Source: JAWWPG01 sp033850885 (lineage in GTDB: Bacteria; Actinomycetota; Actinomycetes; Propionibacteriales; Nocardioidaceae). From it: a stretch of 64,000 nt of DNA. The DNA lies in contig JAWWPG010000046.1 in assembly GCA_033850885.1 (NCBI GenBank), positions 124,001 through 188,000 of the forward strand. Direction: 5' to 3'. The notes beneath the pieces were generated by a model. That model saw only the letters and a program-made list of their open reading frames with translations, searched no databases and was not told the origin of the DNA. Shown here piece after piece: positions 51,629 through 60,164 of the stretch (position 1 is its first letter; the number at the start of each line of letters is the position of its first letter). The position numbers and the translations under genes are program-made.

Positions 51629-52594
51629 CTAATCCGTTTTGGTTGAGGCCTCGTCACCCGAAATTGTGGATGCCGGAGGACCACCATAACTGACTTTAAC
51701 TCTGAAATGCTTGGCTATTGACTCGATCCGGGCGAGCGCAGGGGAGCTTGCGAAGTCGTGTGATGGAAAAGAAACGTGAACGTGCCCGTCTCCCTTGCGA
51801 ATGATCTCAGAGGGGAGACGTTCCTTGTTGAGATAATCGGCGGCGACCGTTATAAAGGCCTCAACGTCGGCTGCGGGACGTTGAACTTCTCCGGGAGTGA
51901 GATCCCGGACGCTCGCTTGACCTTCGAGTGATCGCCAATAGTCCGGGATGCTGGCCGCCGAGTCACCCGAAGGTTTAGACGTTGAATCGAGCTGCGCGGT
52001 CGTGGCTATCGTCAAAAGACTGCGCTGAATCACGTTCAACTTCTCGGCCATTATGTTAACCGTGGCCTCCAAAGGAGTGGCTGCGCTCGTGGGCTCCTCC
52101 GCCTTGATTCTGAGGCCGAAGTGCTGCCAAAGCGGATTGCCTCCGGCGCAGTTTTGGACGCTGTCAATGACATGCTTGGCTAGTGTTTGCCGCTGCGTCT
52201 CCAGATCCCATCCAAGCAATCTTGAATCATATTCGTATGTATTGATTCCAGAGGTGTCGAAAGGCAGGCTTGTGCGTTCATCCCTCACTAAAGCAATCGG
52301 GAGATCTAGTGAAGTGCGTACTCCGAGTTCGAAAAAGACATTCGGATTGTGTTGGCTGATGTCACAGAGCACCAGATCTGCTTCGCTTAATAGCTTGATT
52401 ATTTGAGCATGGATCAAGATCGAGCCCTGGGCCACAGGCCTTATCGGTTCGAGCCCTGCTATTTGTACGGACTTAACAAATAGGCTTTCCATTACATGGT
52501 GCCAGTGGTCCGGATCCTGATACAGGTCAGCCTCCGCCGCCTTGGTCGAGATTGGCATTGCGATGAAGCAGGTTGGATTCTTGGACACAGACAC
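51629..52594 (-). CDS. Nucleoside 2-deoxyribosyltransferase/TIR-like protein, putative defence effector
   Basis: 321 residues. The first ~150 residues have a flavodoxin-like fold of the nucleoside 2-deoxyribosyltransferase/TIR-like superfamily: CFIAMPIS strand, a long helix, LEPIRPVAQGSILIHAQIIK, LLSEADLVLCDISQHNPNVF and FELGVRTSLDLPIALVRDE. The Glu in NPNVFFELG sits where these proteins have their catalytic acid. Such domains in defence genes usually cleave NAD or nucleotides. The C-terminal half (about 175-321) is not recognised; it ends with a beta-rich region (GDGHVHVSFPSHDF) that may sense something. GTG start at 52594 (a second GTG at 52588). AT-richer than the chromosome. Confidence 0.75.
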   Translation of the reverse strand: MSVSKNPTCFIAMPISTKAAEADLYQDPDHWHHVMESLFVKSVQIAGLEPIRPVAQGSILIHAQIIKLLSEADLVLCDISQHNPNVFFELGVRTSLDLPIALVRDERTSLPFDTSGINTYEYDSRLLGWDLETQRQTLAKHVIDSVQNCAGGNPLWQHFGLRIKAEEPTSAATPLEATVNIMAEKLNVIQRSLLTIATTAQLDSTSKPSGDSAASIPDYWRSLEGQASVRDLTPGEVQRPAADVEAFITVAADYLNKERLPSEIIRKGDGHVHVSFPSHDFASSPALARIESIAKHFRVKVSYGGPPASTISGDEASTKTD

Positions 52595-52947
52595 ACTCTC
52601 TCATGTATCAACTGGGTGTGCCAGGTCTGGATGTCCTTGTCTGTCGAGTCCTGTTGCCAGAAAGCGGTGGTGGACCCAAATGGCCGTTTGATCGGGCACT
52701 ACAACATCGTCGGACATGCCCCTCCGGCCCAAACATGTTGGTGACGTCGGCCTACTCACACATTCTGTGCCGTGCGACAAATTATGACATTCCTTGAGCC
52801 CGACCCCAGGACTTGATGCCGAGACTCTGTGTGCGTGCGTGAGTCGAGGCTAGAGCGTGCGTGAGTCGAGGCTGAGGGAGGTGCCCGTCAGTTGAGACTA
52901 TGGGACTCAGTCACTATGACGCCCCACGCGGTAGAGCCCAGGTGTCC
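52595..52947. other. Gene-free stretch left of the polymerase gene
   Basis: No convincing gene. It contains the direct repeat pair at 52833-52873 and separates the TIR-like gene's start from the polymerase stop. If the PolB-Cas1 segment is a discrete element, its left end should be here. Confidence 0.5.
52833..52873. repeat. Two 19-bp direct repeats, period 22
   Basis: gcgtgcgtgagtcgaggct occurs at 52833-52851 and 52855-52873 without mismatch. Just left of the polymerase gene, an iteron-like layout that could mark an end or replication signal of the element. Confidence 0.75.
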
Positions 52948-55878
52948 TCATCCTCGCGCCAAGAGGGCTTCTAGTTTCTTCAGAGTCTGCGCGCGTGGAA
53001 ATGAATTGCCCTGCAAGATGTCTCTGAGTCGTCGTTCGCTGCGCCCTGTCAAGGCCGCTAGGCGCCGGGCTCCGATGGTGCGCAGTTTGTCTAGCGCCTC
53101 CACACCCAGCTCGGCTAAATCGGGCTTTTGGTACACCAGTACTTTCGGAGTGTCGTTCGGGTCGTCGGCGATGCCTGAGATTCGTTCCTCGATGTCGTTG
53201 GCTTCCTTGCCGATGATGGAGAGGACCCCCGCTCGGGCGTGTCGCCGCCCCAGCAGTCCGCATGCAGCTCTGTTGGCAACCGAACCTCCTGGGCTCGCCG
53301 ACTTGACTTCGCGGTGGCTGAAATAGCCGGAGGCGATGGCTCCGTAGGTATCGACCAGGGTGCGGCCTGGCTGAGCGGGGTCGGTGCTGATCTTGGTTCG
53401 GTGCTCCGGCTGGGCGAGGTCGGTCCAGTCGAGCCGTGTCCACCGGCTTGGCCGTCTCTCGAAAGGGGCGACCAGCCGACCAGCAGAGCACTCGTTCGTG
53501 GGGTCCGCACCGGGCGCGTGAAGCATGAACCCGAAGGGCTTGATCTGGTCGCGGTACTCCTTGTCATGGTTGTACCGCTCCAGGGCATCCCAGGTGGCCG
53601 GGGAGGTGATGGCTACCTTGCCCAGGGCCGCCCTCTCGTACCACTCAGGCCGGTCGCCGGGGCTCACCTTCAGGCGTAGCGCAAGCTCGCGTTCCCAGAG
53701 CTGGACGATCCAGTCGCGGGCTTCACTGTCTGGGTCGGTGGGGTTGAGGAGATGCCCTAAGCCGTGGCTGCACGGCTCATGCTCATCGGCAGGTACGAGA
53801 CGTGGCCTGCCGTTGTCGTCGTACCGGTAGAGGGCGTAGCGCTTCGCGGCGATCGCATAGCAGTAGGCGTCGAGTTCGTGTTTGAGGATGCTGCCCGCCA
53901 CGACGTCGCGGTGGTAGGGGTTGAGAGCGGTGAACCGTTCCCGGATGGTCGCGACCTCATCGGCGGACAGGGCCCGGACGCACCCTCGCCCAGCCACGTC
54001 GCGATATGCGCCTCCGTCGCAGGGGACGAGGCCACCGAGGGGTGTGGAGACGACGGCCATGGAGTCGGTGTCGGCGAAGGCCCAAGCTCCTCCGGCGTCG
54101 GTGACGCATCGTTCGAGGATGGCAAGCATCAGCCGGGCCCCGGCGGTGATCACCGCGGCGAGCGGCGGACAGGCGTATCTGCCGGGGTCCTCGGGAGCCC
54201 CGACGTCGGCCGTGAAAGGAAGGTCGTCGGCGCTGTAGACGGTGACCTCCGCCCGCTGACCCTTCGGGAGGTCCTGCCGGTTGTGTTCGGCGTAGATCCC
54301 ATACCCTCCGGCGTTCGAGGTGATCTTAAGAAACAGCCGGATCCGCTTCACCACCTCCGCCGGAAGGGCCTCATCGGCCAGCAGACCTTGGCGGTGCTCG
54401 ATCATGGCGGGCCAGCACGCGTCGACATGCGGGTCGATCACCCGACCTCCGGGCATCGTCCAGGGTCGCAGCCCTGGCAGCTGCCCCTTGGCGGTGAGGC
54501 GGATCGCACGGAGCACCTTCGGTGGCTTTCCGGTCAGCAGGGTGGATGCTATGAGGTCGGGGATGGTGTACCAGAGAGGGGTGGCGCTGGTGAGGTAGTT
54601 GACGCCGATGTTCCAGCTGGTCTTGCGTTCGTCGTACTGCGCCCTCACCGGCAGGATGTCGGAGTCTGGCTCGATGAGGGCCAGCCCGACGAGCTGCGGC
54701 CAAAGTGCCGGGTTGAACATGCCGTCCAACGTCACATCGGCCAGCAGGGCCCGGACCTCGTCGGTGGCGTCCTCATGACCCACCTGCTCGGCGACGCTGT
54801 ACCGGTGGATGTCCATCAGTGCGAACAGGGTCGGGTACATGGACAGGAAGTCGAGCAGCGACACCGGCACCTCTGTGTGCCTGATCCGGCACTCAGCGCG
54901 TCCGCCGTAGAAGGCCGACATGAAGTACCCCTGCACCTCTGCCGGGAGCTCAGCGGGCCGCTGATGGTGGGGGGTGATGCCCTGCGCGGTCAGTGCCGCC
55001 TTCGCCAGCGACGCGGGGCTGAACGCCCGCGAGGCCGAGATCGGCAGGTCGAGAGCCGCGAGCTCGGCAACGCATCGCTGGTACAGCCGGAAGGTCGCCT
55101 CGACGTCGGTCCGGCAGTAGTCGACGTACTTGGGGGTGATGACCCCGTGCCCACCCGGGTCGGCCTTGCCGGGCAACCCGAACGCGGCACATCCCGACGC
55201 CAACGAGTGGCCGGCCGCGGTCAGGGCGAAGGTCAGGGTACGCAGGTCGACGAAGTCCCCGTCCCACCCACCGGCGGCCTGGTAGGCCTTCCCGAAGTGG
55301 ATGAACGCGGCATGGCTGTTGACGTGTTTCACGAGGACGCGGGGGACGTGGCGTCGTTCCTTGTAGCCCTTAGCGGCGTTGCCGGCGGCGAGGTAGAACG
55401 AGAAGCCGCGGAGGTTGCGGCCTCTGCCTTCGCTGACCCCGATGGCGATCCGGGAGATGTCGAACGGCAGGTTGAACCCGACCACGGTCGCTCGCCCTTC
55501 CCAGGCTGCGGGGTAGAAGACCCGGTTGACGAACTCGGCGCAGCTCAGCAGCCGCGCCCCTCGCTGTCCGGTTGCGGCCGATGTCGTCTGAGAGGCATGG
55601 CGACGTAGTACCGCGTAGCCGGCAGGGTCGGAGTCGGGCAGGTCGTCGGCGTAGAAGAGCCCCTCATCGAGACACTCCAGGACGCCTCGGCCGTCGGGCC
55701 GGTAGTAGCGCCAACTGCCGAACGTCAGCGCCTGTACCTCGTCGATGGTCGTCTCGGTATCGAACACGAGCACCGCCCCCGACGGGGCCTCACGCGGCCG
55801 CGGAGCCCCCTTCCGCGGCGCTTCCCGGGTGGTGTGGGCACGCACGGCGACCGGCAGAAGGCACGGGTCGGGGATCAC
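52948..55878 (-). CDS. Family-B DNA polymerase with 3'-5' exonuclease and C-terminal HTH
   Basis: 976 residues from a GTG at 55878, overlapping the HNH stop (GTGA) and preceded by GGGAGG; an ATG at 55902 is the alternative. Numbering from 55902, the exonuclease has ExoI D48-x-E50 (VLVFDTET), ExoII with N144 and D148 (VGFNLPFD) and ExoIII Y262-x3-D266 (YCRTD). The polymerase has motif A at D351 (DFLSMYP), motif B KITSNAGGYG (526-535), motif C FADTDS (D611, D613) and the later KRY (AAKRYALYRY). All catalytic residues are intact. A C-terminal HTH (last ~55 residues, RLAALTGRSERRLRDIL) is added. It fits the replication enzyme of a self-synthesising element; subgroup (protein-primed or not) is undecided. 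Confidence 0.87.
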   Translation of the reverse strand: MIPDPCLLPVAVRAHTTREAPRKGAPRPREAPSGAVLVFDTETTIDEVQALTFGSWRYYRPDGRGVLECLDEGLFYADDLPDSDPAGYAVLRRHASQTTSAATGQRGARLLSCAEFVNRVFYPAAWEGRATVVGFNLPFDISRIAIGVSEGRGRNLRGFSFYLAAGNAAKGYKERRHVPRVLVKHVNSHAAFIHFGKAYQAAGGWDGDFVDLRTLTFALTAAGHSLASGCAAFGLPGKADPGGHGVITPKYVDYCRTDVEATFRLYQRCVAELAALDLPISASRAFSPASLAKAALTAQGITPHHQRPAELPAEVQGYFMSAFYGGRAECRIRHTEVPVSLLDFLSMYPTLFALMDIHRYSVAEQVGHEDATDEVRALLADVTLDGMFNPALWPQLVGLALIEPDSDILPVRAQYDERKTSWNIGVNYLTSATPLWYTIPDLIASTLLTGKPPKVLRAIRLTAKGQLPGLRPWTMPGGRVIDPHVDACWPAMIEHRQGLLADEALPAEVVKRIRLFLKITSNAGGYGIYAEHNRQDLPKGQRAEVTVYSADDLPFTADVGAPEDPGRYACPPLAAVITAGARLMLAILERCVTDAGGAWAFADTDSMAVVSTPLGGLVPCDGGAYRDVAGRGCVRALSADEVATIRERFTALNPYHRDVVAGSILKHELDAYCYAIAAKRYALYRYDDNGRPRLVPADEHEPCSHGLGHLLNPTDPDSEARDWIVQLWERELALRLKVSPGDRPEWYERAALGKVAITSPATWDALERYNHDKEYRDQIKPFGFMLHAPGADPTNECSAGRLVAPFERRPSRWTRLDWTDLAQPEHRTKISTDPAQPGRTLVDTYGAIASGYFSHREVKSASPGGSVANRAACGLLGRRHARAGVLSIIGKEANDIEERISGIADDPNDTPKVLVYQKPDLAELGVEALDKLRTIGARRLAALTGRSERRLRDILQGNSFPRAQTLKKLEALLARG

Positions 55879-56318
55879 TGTGCGACCTCCCAACGCCGCC
55901 ATCCAGGCACGGCCTCATCGAGGGCGGCGACAAGACGAAGGAGTTGGTCGGCGAGCACGGTCAGGCTGTGGGCCAGTTCGTGCAGGAACACAGCAAGGGA
56001 CCGCAGCGCCCGGGCTATCCGTTCCAGCAACGAGTCAGCAGTGGCCCCTCGGCCGAGGGGCGGCAAAGCCTGCAGGTCATGCTGGCGGCCCGTTTGAAGG
56101 GCGTGACAGTTGTGGCACAGCACGACCACCAAGTTCGGGTCGGCGGCATGTCCGAGGACATGGTGCAGCTCAAACAGACCCGAACCGGTGACTGACTCCA
56201 GCATGTCGGGATTGGTGATACCGCAGATCAGGCAGGCGGCGTCGGACGGGAGCTTGGCACGCTTGCGGGCACGTCGACGGTCGGCGCCGATCGGGTCCGG
56301 TTCGGCAAGGTCGCTCAT
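55875..56318 (-). CDS. HNH endonuclease
   Basis: 147 residues from the ATG at 56318 (GAGAGGG upstream). Zinc and catalytic residues are C29-x2-C32 (CLICG), H52-H53 (LFELHHVLGH), N62 (DPNLVVVL) and C68-x2-C71 (LCHNCH), a complete HNH motif. The C-terminal ~55 residues form a Leu-rich helical tail. It lies 10 bp after the HTH gene and overlaps PolB by 4 bp, so the three are one operon. HNH nucleases accompany many casposons; role in excision or in defence is not known. Confidence 0.85.
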   Translation of the reverse strand: MSDLAEPDPIGADRRRARKRAKLPSDAACLICGITNPDMLESVTGSGLFELHHVLGHAADPNLVVVLCHNCHALQTGRQHDLQALPPLGRGATADSLLERIARALRSLAVFLHELAHSLTVLADQLLRLVAALDEAVPGWRRWEVAQ

Positions 56319-56328
56319 GGCTGCCCTC

Positions 56329-56832
56329 TCAGGTGCGGGGGTAGATGTCGTCGATGTCGAGCTCCCGCTGAGCGGCGAGCTCCTCGATGCGAGCGATGTC
56401 GGTGAGCAGCTCCACCCCTCCAACACGCCTCCCGGCGAAAGGGGCGAGGTACCCGGGGTCTCCGGTCGCGAGGTAGCGACCGATGGCGTTGTGGTGGGAA
56501 CCGACCAGACTGGCGGCGTGTGACCCGCGGATGTCGACCTCGACCCGCCCGTCGGGCCCGTAGACGGTCATCCGGCGATACAGCCGGTCGCCGCGGGTGG
56601 CCCGGTAGCGTCCCCGGCTACGGGTCAGGGCCGGTTCGGCGTAACGGTGGACGGTCCGTGGGGTGGTTCCGGTCAGTTTCGAGGCTGCGGTCAGGGTCAG
56701 CCCTTCGCCTCGCATCAGGTTCACCGCCCGTAGGGCCCGGTAGTGGGCCTCCTTGCGAGGCTCACTGAGCCGTTCCCAATCCCGTCGTCCGCGCACCTCA
56801 CCCGCTCTGTGACTCAGCAGCGACGATGGCAT
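56329..56832 (-). CDS. HTH-domain protein of the casposon-like operon
   Basis: 167 residues. A HTH is visible at about 39-72 (RGEGLTLTAASKLTGTTPRT then VHRYAEPALTRSRGRYR). The middle is basic; the C-terminal part (about 105-167) contains GSHHNAIGRYLATGDPGYLA and ends acidic. Probably binds DNA, as regulator or as recombination accessory. Operon partner of HNH and PolB. Confidence 0.72.
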   Translation of the reverse strand: MPSSLLSHRAGEVRGRRDWERLSEPRKEAHYRALRAVNLMRGEGLTLTAASKLTGTTPRTVHRYAEPALTRSRGRYRATRGDRLYRRMTVYGPDGRVEVDIRGSHAASLVGSHHNAIGRYLATGDPGYLAPFAGRRVGGVELLTDIARIEELAAQRELDIDDIYPRT

Positions 56833-56920
56833 GGCAAGGGATCCTCAGGTCAGTACGTGATTGAGGCTGCCCGTACCTGAGGGTCCCCTCGCGATCGGGA
56901 CCCTCAGGCAGGCAAGGGGT

Positions 56921-57298
56921 TCAGTCGGGCAGCTGGTCGAGGGCCGTCCTTACCCGATCGGTCTCCTCAGGGGTGAGGTCACGCAGCCGGTAAGCCCGAC
57001 CGGCCTTGGTGAGCACTCCGGCAATCCAGGGGACATCCGTGGTGGCGGCCCGGAGCTGGTCGCGGACGACGATCCACAAGATCGGGATCTCGCCACGGTT
57101 GCGTGGTTGACCGTCGGGTTCGACGGTGACGACCTGGCAGATGGTGGCCTCCGTCATTCCTCTTGAGGTCTCGACTGTAGTGATCTCGATCGGTCGGAAC
57201 GCGACGATCTGGTCGAGCAGGTCTTCCCCGAACGCTACTGGGGGTGGGACGGATGCCACGTTGTGACGTTGCTTCTTGCCTCGTGTAGCACTGGGCAT
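56921..57298 (-). CDS. Small protein of unknown function
   Basis: 125 residues from the ATG at 57298. Basic N-terminus (SATRGKKQRHN), then a beta-rich middle (FRPIEITTVETSRGMTEATI, EIPILWIVVRDQLRAA) and an acidic C-terminal helix (TPEETDRVRTALDQL). No motif recognised; a fold such as a small DNA-binding OB domain is possible but not shown. Separate from its neighbours by ~90-100 bp on each side, same strand as PolB. Confidence 0.6.
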   Translation of the reverse strand: MPSATRGKKQRHNVASVPPPVAFGEDLLDQIVAFRPIEITTVETSRGMTEATICQVVTVEPDGQPRNRGEIPILWIVVRDQLRAATTDVPWIAGVLTKAGRAYRLRDLTPEETDRVRTALDQLPD

Positions 57299-57398
57299 AA
57301 TGCTCGCCCTTTCTGTTAACGCACACCATTTTTGGGCGTGCTGGTTTCTCACGCGACCCAGGTAGAGCCGCGTTTGGGGTAGGGATGATGGGTTCTTG

Positions 57399-57602
57399 CT
57401 AGGTCCGCGTCGGTGGGTTGCGGTCGCGTTTCTGGGCGGCGCGTTCGGATGCCAACCGTTCTACGTCGAGCGGGTTGTAGAGACGCCCTAGCGGGGTGTG
57501 CTCACAGCGGAGCTGCCCTGCGAGGGTGAGTTGTCGTACCCGCTCGGGGGAGATGTCGAGGGCTCTTGCGACATCGCTTCGTGTCATGCATGCCTTATCC
57601 AT
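57399..57602 (-). CDS. Small winged-helix (excisionase-like) protein
   Basis: 67 residues from the ATG at 57602. MerR/excisionase-like HTH: MTRSDVARALDISPERVRQL as helix-turn-helix and LAGQLRCEHTPLGRLYNPLD as wing, then a Lys/Arg tail. Such proteins act as regulators or recombination directionality factors of mobile elements. First gene of the minus-strand operon, divergent from the gene at 57685. Confidence 0.75.
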   Translation of the reverse strand: MDKACMTRSDVARALDISPERVRQLTLAGQLRCEHTPLGRLYNPLDVERLASERAAQKRDRNPPTRT

Positions 57603-57684
57603 AGAGAAACTATCGCCTGCTGTAGAAGCAAAATCCAGTGGAAAGCAAGAGCCGTTCAAGATGATTTGGTGTAGCATCCATAGC
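57603..57684. promoter_or_regulatory. Divergent promoter region of the casposon-like element
   Basis: The two operons start on either side of this ~80-bp AT-richer stretch. A -10-like TAGCAT at 57672-57677 lies 7 bases before the ATG at 57685, which would give a leaderless message. No good -35 is seen. Both adjacent proteins carry HTH-like segments and are candidates for binding here. Confidence 0.4.
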
Positions 57685-58551
57685 ATGCTCCTCCCCGGCC
57701 CTGTCCTCGGACCTGGAACGGTCGACGACCTCATTGCTGACGCCCGGCTCATGGGCAAGAAGGCCACCCAACGCATGATCATGGACTGGCAGAGCTTGGG
57801 GCTCATGGACTATCCCCAACCCCAAGGCGGCGCGGGGCGGGGCAGGGGCTCGAAGAAGGCTCTCTACTCCGGCGGTCAGCGATATCTCTTTCGCACGCTC
57901 CTGGAGAAGCGAGCCGAGGTACGCCACATCAATCCCTTGACGAACATTCCCGTCTACCTGTGGCTCTACTGGGGCGACGACTATGTCCCCCTCCGCCAGG
58001 TTCGCTTGGCTCTCACAACCTATGTCCGTAAGTTCGCACTGACGAGTAAGGAGCGAGCAAGGCAGGTCGCGGGGCAGCTAGTCACGGAGCTGGCACACCC
58101 TGACACGTCTGATACCGACCGGAACAAGCTCCGCCGTCTTCTCTCGACGGCCATCCACAAGGGCCGCCTTGACGTGCCAGAGCTGGCCGACACCCTCGAG
58201 AACGTGTTTGACCCACACTCCACCGGTCGAGAGATCGGACCTCCCGGCCTTCAGCTCAACCCGCACCACCTGCTCGCTACGGCGGCAGCGCGGCAACGCG
58301 CAGAGCAGGCGCTGTTCACCGACACCGTACCCGACAGAGTGTTCTACGATGCGCGGGCAAGCCATTGCCACGGGTATCTCGAATTTCTGCGTGAACATCC
58401 CCAACGCGCCGGAGCGGCACTCGGTCTCACCCTCAACGGAACTACGGCGCTCTCCAGCGAGATTCTCCACAATGCCTGCGACGACCTGGTGATCGCTCTG
58501 GGCTGGCGGCTCAGCGCAGTGGCGGCCCCCGAAGGACGACCGCATGGGTGA
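57685..58551 (+). CDS. HTH-like protein encoded upstream of and overlapping cas1
   Basis: 288 residues from the ATG at 57685; an ATG at 57661 would add 8 residues. N-terminal MerR-like segment (about 10-70: LIADARLMGKKATQRMIMDW, LGLMDYPQP, GSKKALYSGGQRYLFRTLLE). The rest is helical without a recognised domain (RQVRLALTTYVRKFALTSKE, LLSTAIHKGRLDVPELADTL). It ends 8 bp inside cas1, so the two are translationally coupled. Could be a regulator or a Cas1 partner protein filling the place of Cas2. Confidence 0.72.
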   Translation: MLLPGPVLGPGTVDDLIADARLMGKKATQRMIMDWQSLGLMDYPQPQGGAGRGRGSKKALYSGGQRYLFRTLLEKRAEVRHINPLTNIPVYLWLYWGDDYVPLRQVRLALTTYVRKFALTSKERARQVAGQLVTELAHPDTSDTDRNKLRRLLSTAIHKGRLDVPELADTLENVFDPHSTGREIGPPGLQLNPHHLLATAAARQRAEQALFTDTVPDRVFYDARASHCHGYLEFLREHPQRAGAALGLTLNGTTALSSEILHNACDDLVIALGWRLSAVAAPEGRPHG

Positions 58552-60145
58552 CAGCGACAGCAGCCGCACGACTCACTGCGTGATCGCGGACGGCTACGGC
58601 ATCACCCTCACCGTCCAACGTGGCCACCTCACCATCAACGACGGCACCGGGGCCAACAGACGCACCCGCACCTACCCGCGCATCGAACGCAACCTGAGCC
58701 GGATCCTCATCCTCGGACAGAGCGGCACCATCAGCCTCGATGCCCTGCGGTGGTGTAGCGAGCGGAACATCGCAGTCACTCAACTCGACGCCGACAACAG
58801 GATCATCACCCTGGCAGCCACCCCGCGACTCGACGACGCGAGGCTACGACGCGCCCAGGCGCTTACCGCAGGCAACGCTGAAGGGCTCGCCATCGCCCGC
58901 CTCCTCCTGGCGGCAAAGATCCACGGACAGGCAGCCGTGGCTGAAACGCACCTGTCTGGTCCCGTGCTGGCTGCCTCCATCAGGCGTCATGCCGACACGG
59001 TCGCCGCGGCCACGACCATCGAGGAGTGCATAGACGCGGAGTCCCACGCCGCGAACGCCTACTACGGAGGCTGGGCTGGTACCGTCGAGATTCGCTTCAC
59101 CGAAAGAGACGCTGCGTCCGTGCCTGAGCATTGGCGCGTCTTTGCGAGCCGTCGCTCACCGATCATGCGGGGCCGCACACCTCGCGTCGCCACCACCCCG
59201 ATAAACGCCCTTTTGAACTACCTCTACGCTCTCGCCGAGGTCGAGGCACGGGTCGCCCTTATCACCGTCGGCCTGGACCCCGGTCTAGGAATCGTTCACG
59301 TCGATGTCAAGGCCCGCGACTCGTTAGCTCTCGACCTCCTCGAAGTCGTCCGGCCAGACGTCGACCGGTACCTCCTCGACCTCCTGCAGCGGCGGCACTT
59401 CCGTGCGCGAGACTTCCACGAGACCCGCGAAGGTAACTGCCGGCTCATGCCCGACCTCGCCCACGAGCTCGCACCGACCAGCATCACATGGGCTCACATC
59501 GTCGCCCCTTACGCTGAGCAGGTTGCCCATATGCTGACCTCCGAGAGTCGAGTCGGTCGTCCAACACCCCTGACACGTAGCAACGCGCGAGCCTCTCAAA
59601 CCTCCCGCACGGCCGCCAAGCGCCGTTCGCGTGCCTCGGCCCCTCCGGTCCCGCTGGTCGCGTCTGCGTGTCGCGTCTGCGGAGTCGAACTCGCAGACCG
59701 GCAACGCCAGCTCTGCCCAGCATGCTGGCCACGAACCCGTACCCGGCTCGCGAAGGAACGCGCTCGACGAGGTGCCGCGGAGATCGCAGCCAGGCGAGCA
59801 CAAGGCAAGGATCCAACCAACACGCCGACGGCTCGGGCGACACGCGCTGAAACTCTCTCGCGCGGTAGGCGTGCCCAGTTGGCCTGGGAGTCGGAGTCCC
59901 ACGCCCCTGACGGGATGGAGCTCTCACAGATCCAGGCTGCACTGCAGGGTGTCCCGCTGCGGCACATCGTCGCCGCCACCGGGCTCTCCCTGTCAGCGGC
60001 GTCACGGATCCGATCCGGTCAGCTGGTTCCGCACCGACGCCACTGGCAGGCACTCGTCACGCTCAGCTTCGCCATACCGAGACCTGGCGTGGAATACCCC
60101 CGGGAGGCCCTTCTACACCCGAGCACTCGGAGAGACCGTCGGTAG
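58544..60145 (+). CDS. cas1: Cas1-family integrase (casposase-like) with zinc ribbon and HTH
   Basis: 533 residues; ATG at 58544 with GAAGGA 7 bases upstream. N-terminal beta domain about 10-90 (ILILGQSGTISLDALRWCSE), then the helical catalytic domain. The triad is present: E166 in IDAESHAANAYYGGW, H252 in GLDPGLGIVHVD and D264/E267 in SLALDLLEVVRPDVDRYLL. TPINALLNYLYALAEVEARV is the conserved Cas1 helix before the His. After a basic linker there is a zinc ribbon (C376-x2-C379 ... C391-x2-C394) and a HTH (about 457-500, LRHIVAATGLSLSAASRIRS). CRISPR Cas1 proteins are ~300-340 residues without these additions; C-terminal HTH domains are typical of casposases. No Cas2 or array nearby. It likely integrates or excises the element. 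Confidence 0.88.
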   Translation: MGDSDSSRTTHCVIADGYGITLTVQRGHLTINDGTGANRRTRTYPRIERNLSRILILGQSGTISLDALRWCSERNIAVTQLDADNRIITLAATPRLDDARLRRAQALTAGNAEGLAIARLLLAAKIHGQAAVAETHLSGPVLAASIRRHADTVAAATTIEECIDAESHAANAYYGGWAGTVEIRFTERDAASVPEHWRVFASRRSPIMRGRTPRVATTPINALLNYLYALAEVEARVALITVGLDPGLGIVHVDVKARDSLALDLLEVVRPDVDRYLLDLLQRRHFRARDFHETREGNCRLMPDLAHELAPTSITWAHIVAPYAEQVAHMLTSESRVGRPTPLTRSNARASQTSRTAAKRRSRASAPPVPLVASACRVCGVELADRQRQLCPACWPRTRTRLAKERARRGAAEIAARRAQGKDPTNTPTARATRAETLSRGRRAQLAWESESHAPDGMELSQIQAALQGVPLRHIVAATGLSLSAASRIRSGQLVPHRRHWQALVTLSFAIPRPGVEYPREALLHPSTRRDRR

Positions 60146-60164
60146 CTGTGGTATCGATGCGTGC

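Noticed and set aside
53764..55608. A 614-codon plus-strand frame over PolB
   Set aside because: Shadow of the polymerase gene; the minus frame carries all polymerase motifs.
58346..58360. A third copy of the junction 15-mer inside the gene before cas1
   Set aside because: Only the first part (cgatgcgcg) matches; probably chance in GC-rich DNA.
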